Assembly: GCA_012934845.2 (NCBI GenBank)
Contig: WNNJ02003258.1
Location: 62,001 to 126,000 of the forward strand
Length of the DNA: 64,000 nt
Source of the DNA: Pomphorhynchus laevis
Lineage: Eukaryota; Acanthocephala; Palaeacanthocephala; Echinorhynchida; Pomphorhynchidae
Direction of reading: 5' to 3'
Shown: in pieces, positions 11,401 through 26,400 of the stretch
How the letters are laid out: every line of letters begins with the position of its first letter
Position numbering within the stretch: the stretch's first letter is position 1
Program-made: the position numbers and the translations under genes
The notes under the pieces: generated by a model
Databases searched by the model: none
Seen by the model: only the letters and a program-made list of their open reading frames with translations
What the model was told of the DNA's origin: nothing

Positions 11401-14400
11401 ACCTATTTATATTGTTGCAATTCTTAAAATTTCATTATTTAATGTATTATATTTTATATTATATGGTATGCATGAATGCTCATGCAAAAATATGTTTCTT
11501 GTAAATTTAAATATGTCATCTTTACGATATAAATTAATAGTAGTTTTAGTTAATGTTAATTTAATGTTCATATCTAGATATATAGCTTCTTTTAAAAATT
11601 GATTTTTAAAACTTTTAATGTACATTAACAGTTTTAATTGCTTAAAGGCAATGCTTTTTGACAAAAATGCAGCTCAAAGCTTATTATTTTGCTTGAAATG
11701 CGTAATCAAACGAGATAAGAGTGTAATACACTTGTTTTGCCACCAAATGAATCTTGTAAATCTTATGAATCTTATGCCAGGGCTCATATATACCCTATCA
11801 CATGTAATTTTGAGCATTTTAATTTTATCATTTAATTTAAAATAAGTGATGTAGTTATACTTTTAATGCATAATGATTCCATTATATTGTAAATAGAAAA
11901 TAAGCATCACATTCAGGCTTAAATAGAACTTCAATTAGGTGAAGGTTGAATTTTAGTTATGGATATATGGATAAAAATCATTTTCAAACTAATATTTGCT
12001 GTTTAAAAACAAAACAACTATTTAGCGTTTAATTTGAAGCATTTTAAAATAAAAATGCAATATTTAAAATTGATAAATTAAGTCTTATTAATATAAAAAT
12101 ATTTATTGGGTATATCAAAAAGGACACGAGCTGAGGATGTATATGGATCGCCTTGCTCTGAGAATTTTCTAATAGAAAATATCAAATGAAAATTTTATTA
12201 ATTTCTATTAATTTAGTAAAATTTTCATAACTGAAATTTTCATTCTTGTCATAATTTATTTAATTAACTTACTAAATATACTATAAATATAATAAATATA
12301 CTAAATATATTATGGTATACTATATATACTAGTATATATAGTATATATAGTATACATACTATATACTATATATTAATTAATAAATTAAGTCTTATTAAAT
12401 TTTAAACATACTATATATAAATCAACAAAATATTATTTATAAATAATTATTTTCTATTATAAAGTGCAAACAAAATGTATAACTTTATGTCTTTGTAGTG
12501 TAGGCGTTCACTTGCATTCAGTGTTCTGTAAGCGAGGCCAGGACTGATGCATCATTGCCAATTTGTATGACAGTACTTATGCGCTGCATTAGGAAGGAGC
12601 CAGCCCGCGGGTCGTCTACAAATCGGCGAAGCTTTTTGCTAAGCAAACGGAAGTTAAATGCTTCCTTGCCCATCGCAACACTGATTTCGATGGCTATTAG
12701 AATGAAATTCATCCATAGCGCTTAAATTCCCTCGTTCTTTATGCTCTTTCTGCCTTCAGCTTCCGTAGCTACTGATCCGGATCCTGTTAGAGCTGTCGCC
12801 TGGTGACTGGGAGCTAGTGGGTCCAGGCATGTGAAGTCCCAACATGCGAATTTGTCGCAGTTCAATTGGACCATTGTAACGCCGTCTGGGCGTTTGCGAC
12901 CAGATCGGAACAACCCTGGAGGTTCTAGACGGCTTGGGATTGGGGCTTTTTTAAGAGCGTCCAGAATAATAGAATTAACCAAAGAGTACCTGACAAATCG
13001 ACCTGCGGAAAGTGAACAGATGAGGCCATGAGTTCGTAGTGAGTCAATTTGGGTTCCGCAGCGACATGTATGAGGTTGGCAAACCGGCGTACCGAGACGT
13101 CAAGCGCATGCGATACGGAATTTATCATCACTCATCCTTGAACCGACTGGTAGATCAGGGACTGACAGGAGAAACGCATCTGCACCTGGTGCCGCCACAC
13201 TTATTAGTCTTGACTTTGTTGTAGTGTCAGTCGCGTTTGAAAGCAGGTTGGCCTATCTTGTGTCGTCAATGGGATCATTCCATTCCCATTAAGTTTTAAA
13301 GGGTAGTGGATCTCGACTACTGAGGGTGAACGAGCTCAAGAGGTCCAGGTATCGACGCAAATCAGTTGAACCAGCGAAGAGGTTGGAATGTTGTTCACAT
13401 GGGATCAGGTCAGCAACCACTGCGATCGACGCGTTGTAGGAAGAAATAAACGCCGCGACCGAAATATGAGTCGTCGAAGGAATTCCCAGGCCTCCAAAGT
13501 TAACTGGGAGCGTAGCTTGTTTCCAACTGGTGTCGTTCAGTGCCACGTTCATCAATTTTTCCAAAATGTTTCAGAGAATTAAGTCGTAGTGAGGAAGTTG
13601 TTTGCTGAATCCACATGGAGAGGTGCGTAGAACATAGGAGAGCTTTGGGGTATATAGGCAATTTCGGAGCAGAAAAAATGATGTATGTGAGCAGCCCGAA
13701 CTAAGGCGCTCTTTCATTCACTGGAGGTCAGACAATTTTGATGAGAGGACATCGTCAATCGCCTCTTGATTGCCGATACTTGAGCCGAGTAGTGTGGCAT
13801 CGGCGAGTTCAACCTAGGTGGCGCCGAAAAGTCTTCCAGATAATTGCTTCACGAAAGCTGTGTCGTAAGAGATAACCTCGCACTTCGGTCCATTCAGTGA
13901 GATACCTATATCAGAACCCATACTCTTTATTGTTTCTAAGTCGTGCATCAAGTCCACCAGGTTTTCCACCAATAAGTCATCGTTCAGGTACCGCGCATTT
14001 AGGTGACACCGAAGTGTGCGTACTTTAGGATTAATTGCTACGCAGAATAGCATCGGGCCCAGGAGGTCTCCTTGTCGGACGCCTTCGCTAAAGGAGATTT
14101 TATATTCGCTATAATAGAGGGCTGTGTCTGACGCAAAGCATGAACTTACGTACCGGGATAAACTCGGAAAATGTAGAGCGGTCTCGTTGAGGACAATATC
14201 TCGGCTAATGCTATTGAATACATTAGTGAAGTCGAGTTTAATCATTGCGTCACCTTTAGAAAACATCCCTCTTTGAACATACATACTACATGCACCAGGC
14301 CATCGCATCCAGATTTAGCCCCGACTCCGACTTGGTGTGGCCTCAGAAGGGCTGCTGCATTGTGTTCAATCAAGTAGGACTCTGTCTTTGCTACGAGACA

Positions 14401-17400
14401 GCGTGAGGTTGTACCGATTGCAATTAGACTTAAACATCCATTCTTCATATCTTAGTAAAGCTTCTATCTTAGAAAGCTTAGTAGAGATGCACCGAAGAAC
14501 AAAGGGCGGACACTGACTGGAGAACCACCGTCGAGCACAATGCTTGTAAATTTAGTTATCTCACGAACTAGACCACTGTTTCTTCATTCCACTCCAGCAT
14601 CGATAAGGTCATGCAGGTGGCAAGGTCGTAAACTGTCAAAACCTCCTGCCGTTCCACTTGGGAGTTACCTGATTTCGGCTACTATATCTTCCGGATTTAC
14701 AATGATAGGGGAGGTTGTCTGACAAGCAACGGGAGCTATAGTTGGCTCCTAGATGTTTGTGGTGGGTGTTTTGAGCGCATAAGCTGAGTGTTATGGTCAT
14801 CCGGAAGAGCCAATGTGCGGTGCTGGAAGCGATACGAACTGCACCTCGAACATCACCGTATGCGACTTTCTGCTCGATCAGAGTTCCTTTATTAAAGATT
14901 CTTTTTCTATAGATATATTCGTTCGTGATCTGGAGAGCTTCTCAAGTAATCCTTCGGAACCCAAATCACACTGCAGAGTCGGATCAGTAAGTGAAAACGC
15001 TGACGACGCCTGCTTTCACTTAGTTGACAGCGACGTACCGTCATCAGTTTTGAGGTCGCGGCTACAGACGTTTAAACACGATTTTGTGAAATAGGGTTTT
15101 CAATTGGTCTTAATATGGAGGCTCATTAGTCACTTTTTGCAATATTGCCTGAAACGTTGACGCGAGAGAACTATCGAGCTCAATCCGGGATTCTCATAAT
15201 GATCGTTTTTTTTCGACTCGATTACCGATTTAATCTCTTTTCAAACGACGGCTCGCTTCTCGCAGTGTTATGGAAGCACGACGGCTCGCTCCTTGCTATG
15301 TTTTGGGAACACGACGGCGCTTGAGGTTGTTGAGAGAATCCGCCGGTCGATTAGGAATGTGGCGACCGCTGTGATGTAGGAAGGAGTCCTGAACCGGCAC
15401 AGCGCTTACGCCGGCCATGTATAAACAAGAGGCCGGCATCGGTTATACGAAACTCGATACGACAGACTGGCCATTGGCCAAATGGACGCTGTGCATGTGA
15501 ATAACTAGGTGTTTCGTTCACAACGGTGATTTTCACGGATGGAACAATCGATTCTTTCGTCGAAACGATTTCCGACATCCTCTTCTCGATAGCTGTTTCT
15601 TGCGTCGGCTGGTTAGAGACCTCAAATCGGTCCGAACCAATATTCTAGATCGTGTGTAAAATCTGCGCACCCCAGGACGTACCATGGACGTACAACTTCG
15701 TTAATAATTGATATACGTCGACTACTTTAATAGATCGTGTGTAAAATCTGCGCACCTCAGGACGTACCCTGGACGTACGGCTTCGTAGATAATTGGTTGT
15801 AAGTAGTTTGTGTATTTTATTGTATGTTATTCTTGTGTATTTTATTGTATATATTCTGAGTTTTGTCAATAATTAACTGGGATCGTATCGATTCAGCGTT
15901 TATTATTGTAAGTATATATAATCAAGAATTTTTAAATATTGAATATTTAAAAGTTTTTATCAAAAACTGAATGGTTATATGAAAACTGATGTTTGTCTTA
16001 ACTACTTTTATATTTAGCTGCTCGAGCATACCATGGGACAGTATATTACAAAAATTCAGTTTATATCATTGGAGGATACGATGGTATTGAACATTTTAAT
16101 AGCTGTAGAATGCTTAAATTGGAAACGCTTGAATGGTGTGAATTACCACCGATGCATCATAAAAGGCAAATATATTTTAAACTATGTTACTGTATGTACT
16201 TATATATAAATAGTATATATAAGTAGTATATATACTTATACTAACCTATATAACTATGTTATAGTTATATAACATAGTTATATAAGTATAACACGTGGGT
16301 GGTAATTTATTCCAATGGGTTGTAATAGTAGCCCAATTATAGCTGACTTATTTTTAAGCTTTATAGAATACGAGCTCGTGCATAACTGTGTAAAAACTAA
16401 ATCTAAATTATATAAATATATGAAATATATGTTTCGATACATTGATGATATATGTGTATTTAATTCTAGTAATTTGTATTCAATAGGCGAACAAATTTAT
16501 CCAGAGAGCCGTATTAGTAACAAAACCAATATTAATGATAAAGAAGGTGTATATCTAGATATGAACATTAAATTTAACATTAACTAAAACTACTATTAAT
16601 TTATATCGTAAAGATGTCATATTTAAATTTACAAGAAACATATTTTTGCATGAGCATTCATGCATACCATATAATATAAAATATAATACATTAAATAATG
16701 AAATTTTAAGAATTGTAAAATTCTTAAAATATATATTAAAAATATATATAAATATAATATTATATATATTAAAAAATTATATATATAATTTATATATAAC
16801 TCACGCTGCTATGTTGGGTCGAGGAATAGTGGCCGAAACCTGATAATCTAGCAGTTCCTCCTGATCGTCATTCTTATACATCGTATGTTATTTACTATTC
16901 AATACATAAAGTCAACACAATATTATTACAAAATGTAAATTCATCTATTACAAGTATAAATATGGAAATCGTCAAAGAAGGTAGTTGCCTTGAAAGAAAT
17001 CTCCTGCCGGATCTAAAAAAGACACCGCATTTCCCTCGTTGCACGGCTGCGCTGATTCGTTGCATGAGCCAGCTGAATGCGCGTTAATCTTCGGCGTTCC
17101 GCCTTAACCTCGAACCAAGCTGCTTCAAAAACGCAGAAGCGCTGTGGCTCACTGCGCCTATTGTTTCGATGGTGATGGGGACGAACAAATAATGTCGATC
17201 CTCGAAGCAGTTGTATTTGGTTCGTTTGAGCTGACCACGTGGGCTTCAACAGCGCTAGCAGAAGACACTGCATGACTGGCGGTTAGGGTATTTAGAGAAG
17301 TGAAATCCCAAACGAGTATACGGCCAGCTTCCCATGGCATAAGAGGTACACTATCGGATCGTTGCTTATCGTATCGCGCTTAGCCGGCCGGTTCGAGTCT

Positions 17401-20400
17401 AGACTACGATCTCGGGGGAGCGAAAGCCATTCTCAAAATCTCGTTGACCGCAACATGTCTAATACTTTGTATTAGAAGATACTTGATAATCAAATTTCTT
17501 CAGAGGAAATGCGTCATTAGCACGTGTTTAGCCCGGCTGTTATGTTAGGTCGATGTACAGGGGCCGAAACTTGATAGCATAGCAGTTCCTCCTGATTTCC
17601 TCTAATCCTTATTATGATACAACGTATGTTATTTATTTGTCAATTCATAAAACTTGACTTTTATTTTAAATATCAATTTGAAATTTGAAATTTTTAAAAA
17701 TTATAACAATCATTAATTATTTATAATTTTTATAATTATTAAAGTATTCCACCTGAGGCGGACTAGCAAAGGAGGCAAATGCTTTCATAAAGAAACTAGC
17801 AACTCTCGCATCAGTGAGTGATCCATCCTCCTATGGCAAAAATGTATGTTCGCTGCGACAACGTATAGGTGTAGCGCTAACAAAAGCAAACGCTTGGTGT
17901 CTGAAATGAGACCCCCAGTTAAACCAAAGTAAAACGGAGAAGTTAATTAAAATAAGAAAAACTTTCGTTTTGTAATAATCAAATGAATTCTAAAAAATTA
18001 TTTAATTATTATTTAATTGTTGTTTTAATACTTTATTTATTTATCATTACGCCTAATTTATAAATAATTTCTCATCTGTAGACTCGGTTACTTGACCACA
18101 TAGTTTTATGGTTTGTGAAACAATGTCACTTCTGATTTAGAAATTGGCGAAATTAAAAAATAAAAAAATTATTCAGCCGCTTCAAACAAATTTAACATGG
18201 AATAGATAAATTTAATAGAGAAAATCTTGTATATAAATAATCTTAATTAATTATTAAGATTAATTTATATTTGATTTGAAACACAACAAAAATATATGCA
18301 TTGAATATGGAAATATTTGATAAAAATACAACAAAAATAACGTTATATAAACATTATTTATAAACGTAATAAAAACAACATTAGCTTTTCTGCCAGTATA
18401 TTCGTCCAACTGCAGACAATATTTTCGGCGTTTCGCAAAATATGCTTTTTTAGATTGAAAAAACGATTTATTTTTTATGTTGCAAAAACGTGCCGGCTCA
18501 CGCTTACATGACCACATGACCAAACCAACAAAAATTTAAATCATGTGTCGAGAAGGTGTGAACGGAGGAGGTGTTTGAATGTGATAGAGGAGGGAGCGCG
18601 GCGGATGTCGAAAGGGTGTTGATTTCAGGCGAGTGGGGTGGCAACGAGGAAGGATCGAAGACCGTAGTTGTTAGAGTAATTGGGAACGTAGAGTGAAAGG
18701 GTATGACGGGAACGGATTGATAGAGTAGTGGGGCGAGTGTCGTCTAAGAAAGGAAGGTGGATGAACGATGGGTAGTCGACAGCGATGAGACAAAAGTTAT
18801 GAGAAAACAGCGGATTTGTATGCGGATTTGGATGGTAGGCCAGGAGAGTTGTGCAAGATATGTGGATGTGTGGTAAAAGCGACGGAAACGTAGGAGCACT
18901 CACACGGCGGAGTTAATGATGCGTTGTAGGGGTAGGATGATGGATTTTGGAGAATTGGCGAAAAGGCTAAGGCAGTAATCGATTTTAGGGAAAAGGAGCT
19001 ATGAAAGAAGAGACTCAGGAACATAAGTCGATAAGGGGGCGGATACGGCGGATGTCATGGAGAATAAAGTTAGACGAGCGAACCTTGTCGCGGACGAAGG
19101 GTTTAAGGGAAAGTTATTATCGAAATTGAATCCTAAGAAAGTAAAATTGTGGACAATCAGGATGATTGATAATGCAAAAGACACAGGGAGAGGAGATATG
19201 TTAGGTTGATGGGGGAGGATCTACATTATTTAAGACTTTTCCAGGTTTAGAACGAAACGAAGATGGGAGAGACGTTTGTAGATAGAAAAAGGCAGTTCGA
19301 GACAGAAATTGCGGTATCATGTATGCGACGGGCGGATGCATGAGCATATATGAGTATGTCATCGGTGTATTGCATGACGTTAAAGGAGTAAGGTTTGATA
19401 ATCGGAGAGATATCGCCGAGTAGAAAAAAGAAAACAGGGGTCCAATGACTAAACGTTGTGGGACTCTACAGAAAACAAGGATGGGAGGAAAGGATAATGA
19501 ATTTGAACAAACTCGAAAAGAGCGGTCGGATAGATTTGAGGCAAATCATGCTACGGAGGAGGAAGAAAAGTCGTAATCATAACGAATGTGAGAAAGTAGA
19601 ATGGAGTGGTCGACGATGTCAAAGGCGGAGGAGAGGTCGATGGAGATGAGTACACTATATAGAGCCTTTTCTCGAAAACGAGTAGGTCGTTGTAAAATTT
19701 CATGCAGCGATTTCTGTGAAGTGATTAGAGCGAAAATCGGATTGGAAAGGAGGGTACAGATTGGATGAGGAGAGTTAAGCGTTGATCTATGTTAAGATGA
19801 GTCGTTTTATGAGCTTAGAAAGAGTAGGGAGTGGTAAAACGCGGCGATAGCTAGAAGGAAGGGAGAGATCGAGAGATTGTTTCTGAAGTAGGGAGCGAAC
19901 GATTGCGGATTTCCACTGTGAAGGGAAGATACGACTGCGGATGGACGAGTTAAACAAGGTGGTGAGAAAATGGGCTATCGATGAGGATATGATTCAAGTA
20001 TGTGAGTAGGCAAGGGATCGGCAGGTGAGGTTTTGTTGGGAAAGGACATGATGACAGATGGGGGTAACGAGAAAGTGATCAGATATACCAAGATCAGAGA
20101 TGGACAGAGAGATATAGACAGCAAAACGATCAGGAACAGTGAGAATGTCGATTGCCCCGCCAAGGATATGTGTGGGGCAGTGAGATGAATTCTTAATTGT
20201 TAGTTAGATAGAATCAAATCAGCTATCTGAATCTACGTATTAAATATAATTATTAAATATGTTTAAATTTATTAAATTTATTCTTTATATTATTGTGTTG
20301 ATTTATATATTTTACTATTTTCTGCTTGATGTTATTTTTATAGTAACCTAGTTTAAAATATGTATCTATTAAATTATTTAAATGATTTTGAAGAAAGCCA

Positions 20401-23400
20401 ATATCGTTACATATTGTTGCAATTCTTAAAATTTCATTATTTAATGTATTATATTTTATATTATATGGTATGCATGAATGCTCATGCAAAAATATGTTTC
20501 TTGTAAATTTAAATATGTCATCTTTACGATATAAATTAATATTAGTTTTAGTTAATGTTAATTTAATGTTCATATCTAGATATACACCTTCTTTATCATC
20601 AATATTGGTTTTGTTAAGAATAAGGCTTTCTGGATAAATGTGCTCACTAATTGAATAAAACTTATTAGAATTCAATACATATATATCGTCATTGTATCGA
20701 AACATATATTTTATATATCTACATTGTTTAGATTTAGTTTTTACACAGTTATGAACAAATCCATATTCTATATAGCTTAAAAACAAGTCAGCTATAATTG
20801 GGCTACTATTACCACCCATTGGAACACTTTTTACTTGTCTAAATATAGATGTCCCTACTTTTAAATAATTTTGATTTATCAAAATATTTAAGGATTCTAT
20901 TAATTCAATTTTATCCATATATTTATATTTACTTGATGGCTTAATTTTTGTTAGATAGGCGTTATAATTATTATAACATATATATGTATATCTTTTTCCG
21001 AATATAAGATTAATTAATTTTATTAACGCTTCTTTAATATCTACTAAATCTAGATTTCTGTTAAAATTACATTCGTGTGCCACGTAATCTGTTTTTTTAG
21101 GCATTATTAATTATCCACACGAGAAAAACAATTTTTTTTGTTAGAGTTAATTATAACAACGTTTCGGTCAATCACAGTGACCCTTTTCAAGTACGCTTTA
21201 TACAAATCTAGATTTGTATAAAGCGTACTAAAATCGTATGTATTTATATTTTGAAAATTTATTCCTTTCGTCTGTTCTAAAAATTCTTTTGTAGAAGTAA
21301 TACTGAAATAGTGTTTTATACCAGTATTAATTTCGATTACCTTGCAATATTTTTTTAAAATGTGCTTTAATTACTTTAAGTATTTTATTCATATAGACAG
21401 AAAGTGGTTTTAATGTACATTTAAACGCACTACATATGAACCTAGGTTTTATTGGATTTTTATGTAATTTTGGATTCCAATATAATATAGGTATATTTTT
21501 ATTATATAATTCAACCTTTATACCCTTTTTATCCATTATAGAACAGTGACTTGTAATAATTGTTTCCTAACCCAACTCACTACGTTCATATGTTGGATTT
21601 ACATTTAAATCATTATAATTAACCTCTTTCATTAGTATATCATAATAAAGCTTTTTGCATATGAAGACAAAGTTATTACTAGCTTTATCAATAGTTGTTA
21701 TTATATAGTTATCCTTTAATTTAGTAAGTTCTTTATACATATCTTTATTAATTTTATCTTTCCTTTTATAATTGTTTGTTATTTTCATTTTATTTTTAAT
21801 TTTATCAAATATATAATCTTTCCAAATTTTTATCTTAGATATATTCGAGCTTTCACTATTAATCAGCTTACTAAAGTAATCATTTAAGTTATTATATAAC
21901 GAATTGTAAATTTTATTTTTGTCGCTGTTATTATTTAATCTATTTTTATACCCTATTGATATCAGCTTAATTCACAATTTTCAATTAATTCTAGATTATG
22001 AGTACATATATGTTCATTTATTTTATCAAAGCTGTGACTTTTACAATTGCATTCAATTTCTATTATCAAATGCAAACGTAGACTATCAAATGGAAACGTA
22101 TCAAATACGTAGACTCAGCTAACTGAGTCTACGTATTTAATATAATTATAAAGTAAACAAAACATAATAATGCAAAATCAATATTTAATAACTAAATAAT
22201 AAAATTAATAATTGCTTTTAGATTTTCTATGATTTAAATCAAGTTAAAATAAAAAATTGAAATTTAAGATAAACATAATTTTTATGAATTGACTAATTAA
22301 TAACAGACGTTGTATCAGAATAAGAATTAGAGGTCATCAGAAGGAACTGCTATGATATCATGTTTCGGCTCCTAACTCCTCTACTTAACATAGTAGCGGG
22401 GCCAAATACATGCTAATTATATATTTCATCTGATAAAACTATCTAGTATCTTATTCTAATACGAAGTACATTATTTATTATCCATCCATAAAAATTTGGC
22501 ACTTAAGAATTTAAATTTATTCTTTATATTATTGTGTTGATTTATATATTTTACTATTTTCCACAAATAAAATACTTAATTACTTTAAGTATTTCATTCA
22601 AATAGACAGAAAGTGTTTTTAATGTACATTTAAACGCACTACATATAAACCTAGGTTTTTTTGGATTTTTATGTAATTTTGGATTCCAATATAATATAGG
22701 TATATTTTTATTATCTAATTCAACCTTTATACCCTTTTTATCCATTATAGAACAGTGACTTGTAATAATTGTTTCTAAACTCAACTCACTACGTTCATAT
22801 GTTGGATTTACATTTAAATCATTAGAATTAACGTCTTTCATTAGTATATCATAATAAAGCTTTTTGCATATAAAGACAAAGTTATTACTAGCTTTATCAA
22901 TAGTTGTTATTATATAGTTATCCTTTAATTTAGTAAGTTCTTTATACATATCTTTATTAATTTTATCTTTCCTTTTATAATTGTTTGTTATTTTCATTTT
23001 ATTTTTAATTTTATCAAATATATAATCTTTCCAAATTTTTATCTTACATATATTTCAGCTTTCACTATTAATCAGCTTACTAAAGTAATCATTTAAGTTA
23101 TTATATAACGAACTGTAAATTTTATTTTTGTCGTTGTTGTTATTTAATCTATATTTTAATACCCTTTTGATAGCAGCTTTCTTAATTCACAATTTTCAAT
23201 TAATCCTAGATTACGGGTACATATATGTTCATTTATTTTATCAAAATTAAGACTTTTACAATTGCATTCTGTTTCCATTACGTTTCTAATATTATCGTTA
23301 CATATTGATTTTAATTCTTTATTATAATTAAAAAAATTTCGTCCTAATAGTGGTAAGAGTTTATACCTTATTTTAGGAATATATTTACTTAAATCTGACC

Positions 23401-26400
23401 CTATTATTTCTTTACTTTTAGAATTATTTAAAAGTCCGGCTATATTTATGTTATCCATACATTTATTAATGAAGTTTATGGTTAATATATATTTTCTATT
23501 GTTATTATTAACATTTATTGTACGATTATAGTATTTTGTATTACAATAACTATCTATTATACAACTTAGCCTATCATAGTCGTTAATTAATTTTTGATTT
23601 ATTGAATATATGATATCTTTAGAAAAACTTCTTATATTTACATAAAGATCTTTTAGCTTATTATCTCTTAAAAGTTGTTTTAATATTTCTAATTGTTCAT
23701 TTATATACATATCTTTTTTAATATTTTTAACTCTATTTTTTCTATTCCTTTTATCACCATGACTTCTTGGTTTGCGTTTAACCGGATTATTTTCATTATG
23801 TTTCTAATATTATCGTTACATATTGATTTTAATTTATTATAATAACAAATTTCTCGTCCTAACGGTGGTAGGAGTTTATACCTTATTTTAGGAATATATT
23901 TACTTAAATCTGACCCTATTATTTCTTTACTTTTAGAATTATTTAAAAGTCCGGCTATATTTATGTTATCTATACATTTATTGATGAAGTTTATGGTTAA
24001 TGTATATTTTCTATCGTTATTATTAACATTTATTGTACGATTATAGTATTTTGTATTACAATAACTGTCTATTATACAACTTAGCCTATCATAGTCGTTA
24101 ATTAATTTTTGATTTATTGAACACATGATATCTTTAGAAAAACTTGTTATATTTACATAAATATCTTGCAGCTTATTATCTCTTAAATGTTGTTTTAATA
24201 TTTCTAATTGTTTATTTATATCAGGGGTGGGCAATTACTTTATAGCGCGGGCCAAAATGAAATTTTCAAAATGTCTCCCGGGCCAGAGGACTATACCGCG
24301 TATGCTTTGCACAAGCGGATGTTCTGGATGGAGTTTTTTCCCTGCCAATTTTTATTTGACAAAAACACTAAGTATCATTTCAATTTGAATAAACTATGTC
24401 ACGTAATTTTTAAAGAAATATTATTATAAATAAATGGCTATTAGATAAACCAGTCAATGAAAGATTTTATTTTGTTACTTATTTATGTCTTAACGATACA
24501 AATTATTTTATATTGACACATAGTTATTACAATTTAACATTTATATTGCATTTCGTAAATATAATAGCAAATAGAATTTAAAAAAGAAAAGACAAACATC
24601 AAACGTTAAAATAAATATTTAAAGTTAATGCGAAACGTGAAATCTCGAATGTTCATCCGACATTATTTCTTCAAAATTGGGTTCCAAATCACTTGTAGCA
24701 ATCCTTAATACCGAGTGTAGATTTTCGTCAGTAATTTGTGATCGATATTTATTTTTCGTGGAAACCATTAAAGAAAAAGTTCTTTCACAAATATATGTCG
24801 AACCAAATAAAACAAGGTATTTTTGAACATAGTTCAAAAAATGTTTGAAATGTTCGTTATTCAAAGCGCCATAGAAAGCACTCAATTCGTTTGAGTGAAA
24901 ATTTTCTTTTAGTAAATTACTTGATTGTAAGTCAATTAGTTCTAATTGAATTTCAACAGGAGCTTCTTGCACATCGAAATTGAAAGGTTGGCTAATTAAT
25001 GATAAAGGTTTTTCAATAGCTTTGAAATCTTGAAATCTTCTTTGGAATTCAGAATGCAGGTCTTGTGTTATTGCACTATATTTAAAAAAATCTGTATTTT
25101 TCAATGATTCTCGCCGTGCTTGCAATGAGGGGAAATGATTTAATAATTTATTATTAAAGTTTTCAGCAAATAAATTGAGTTTTGTCATAAATGCTTTGAC
25201 GTTTGAGTGCATATTGAAAGCGAATTGGTTTTTCCCTTGTAGATTTATATTTAGTTCATTCAAATATTTTACGATATCTACTGAAAACGAGAAATCGTTT
25301 AGCCAAGCCTTATTTTGCAATTCAGGAAAATCATGTAGTTTTTCTTTTATCGACAAGAAGGATACTATTTCATCAAGCAAATATTGAAATCTGTCCAAAA
25401 CTTTACCAATGCTAAGCCATCTCACTTCAGTGTAATAAGGAATTTCGTAGAAGTCACTTTCAATTTCTTTCAAAAATTCAACAAACTGTCGACGATTTAC
25501 GGCACGTCCTCGGATAAAATTCACAACTTTGGTCACAACAGTAACGACGTGATTCAATTTCAAAACTTTTCTGCATAGCACTTCTTGATGAATAATGCAG
25601 TGCAAAAATAATATATTGTGTTCTGGTTGCAACTCTTTTACTTTGTCGCGAATTCGTTTAAGTAAGCCTACATTTTTCCCTGTTAAACTAGGACAACCAT
25701 CCGTAGTGACGCTTACTATTTTATTCCAAGTTAAACTTACTTTAACTAAACACTCTTCAACAGCGAGAACGAAGTCTTCACCAGTAGTTGTATCTTTCAT
25801 TGGATGCACACTAAGTAGTTCCTCGCTAATTTCACATTTCTTGTTAATGCCGCGAATAAATATTAATAATTGACTTGTATCAGTAATATCTCAGGGCTCA
25901 TCTAAAGCCAGAGAACAAAAGGTAAAATCAGCAATTTTTGTTCTTAGCTGGTCAAGTAAGTTTCCTGAAATATTTTCAATCCGTCGTACTATTGTTCTTC
26001 TTGAAAGGCTTACATTTTCAAAAATATGTTTCTTTTCAGGACAACATATCTCCGACACTTGTACCATGCATTGTTTAACAAATTCTGCCTCAGAAAACGG
26101 CTTACAGAACTTAGCAATTTTGTGTGCGACAACATAACTTGCTTTTATGGTAGATTTCTCTATATTACTTTGTTTGGTAAAAATATTTTGTTGCTTATTC
26201 AAGTTTTTTGCTAAGTTTTCTGCTACAGTTTGAAGTTCTTTTAAAGAATGTGATGCATATTTTGGATGTTTTGTTGTAAAGTGCCTGTTTAAATTGTATT
26301 CTTTAAAAACAGCAATTGTTTCCTGACAAACTAAACAAATTGCTTTCTTATTTATGTTTGTAAAAAGATATTTTACCGTCCAAGCTTCATTGAAGTTTCT

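Larger units (their letters stand above)
20219..22062 (-). mobile_element. Naiad copy, 5'-truncated, with internal insertion
   Basis: It covers the coding region from about the CCHH finger to the end. The frame at 20253-21104 (283 residues) includes PMGGNSSPIIADLFLSYIEY and YRYNDDI-type palm motifs. Most of the usual 3' untranslated block is missing, and the terminal AGATAGCTGATTTGATTC follows directly. About 115 bp of foreign sequence sit at 21095-21209, flanked by duplicated AATCTAGATTT and including a Penelope-type stem-loop. Confidence 0.85.

Noticed and set aside
14813-15094. 93-codon + strand ORF
   Set aside because: It is opposite to the pre-palm region of a LINE whose minus-strand frame shows GDV.GAVRIASS.
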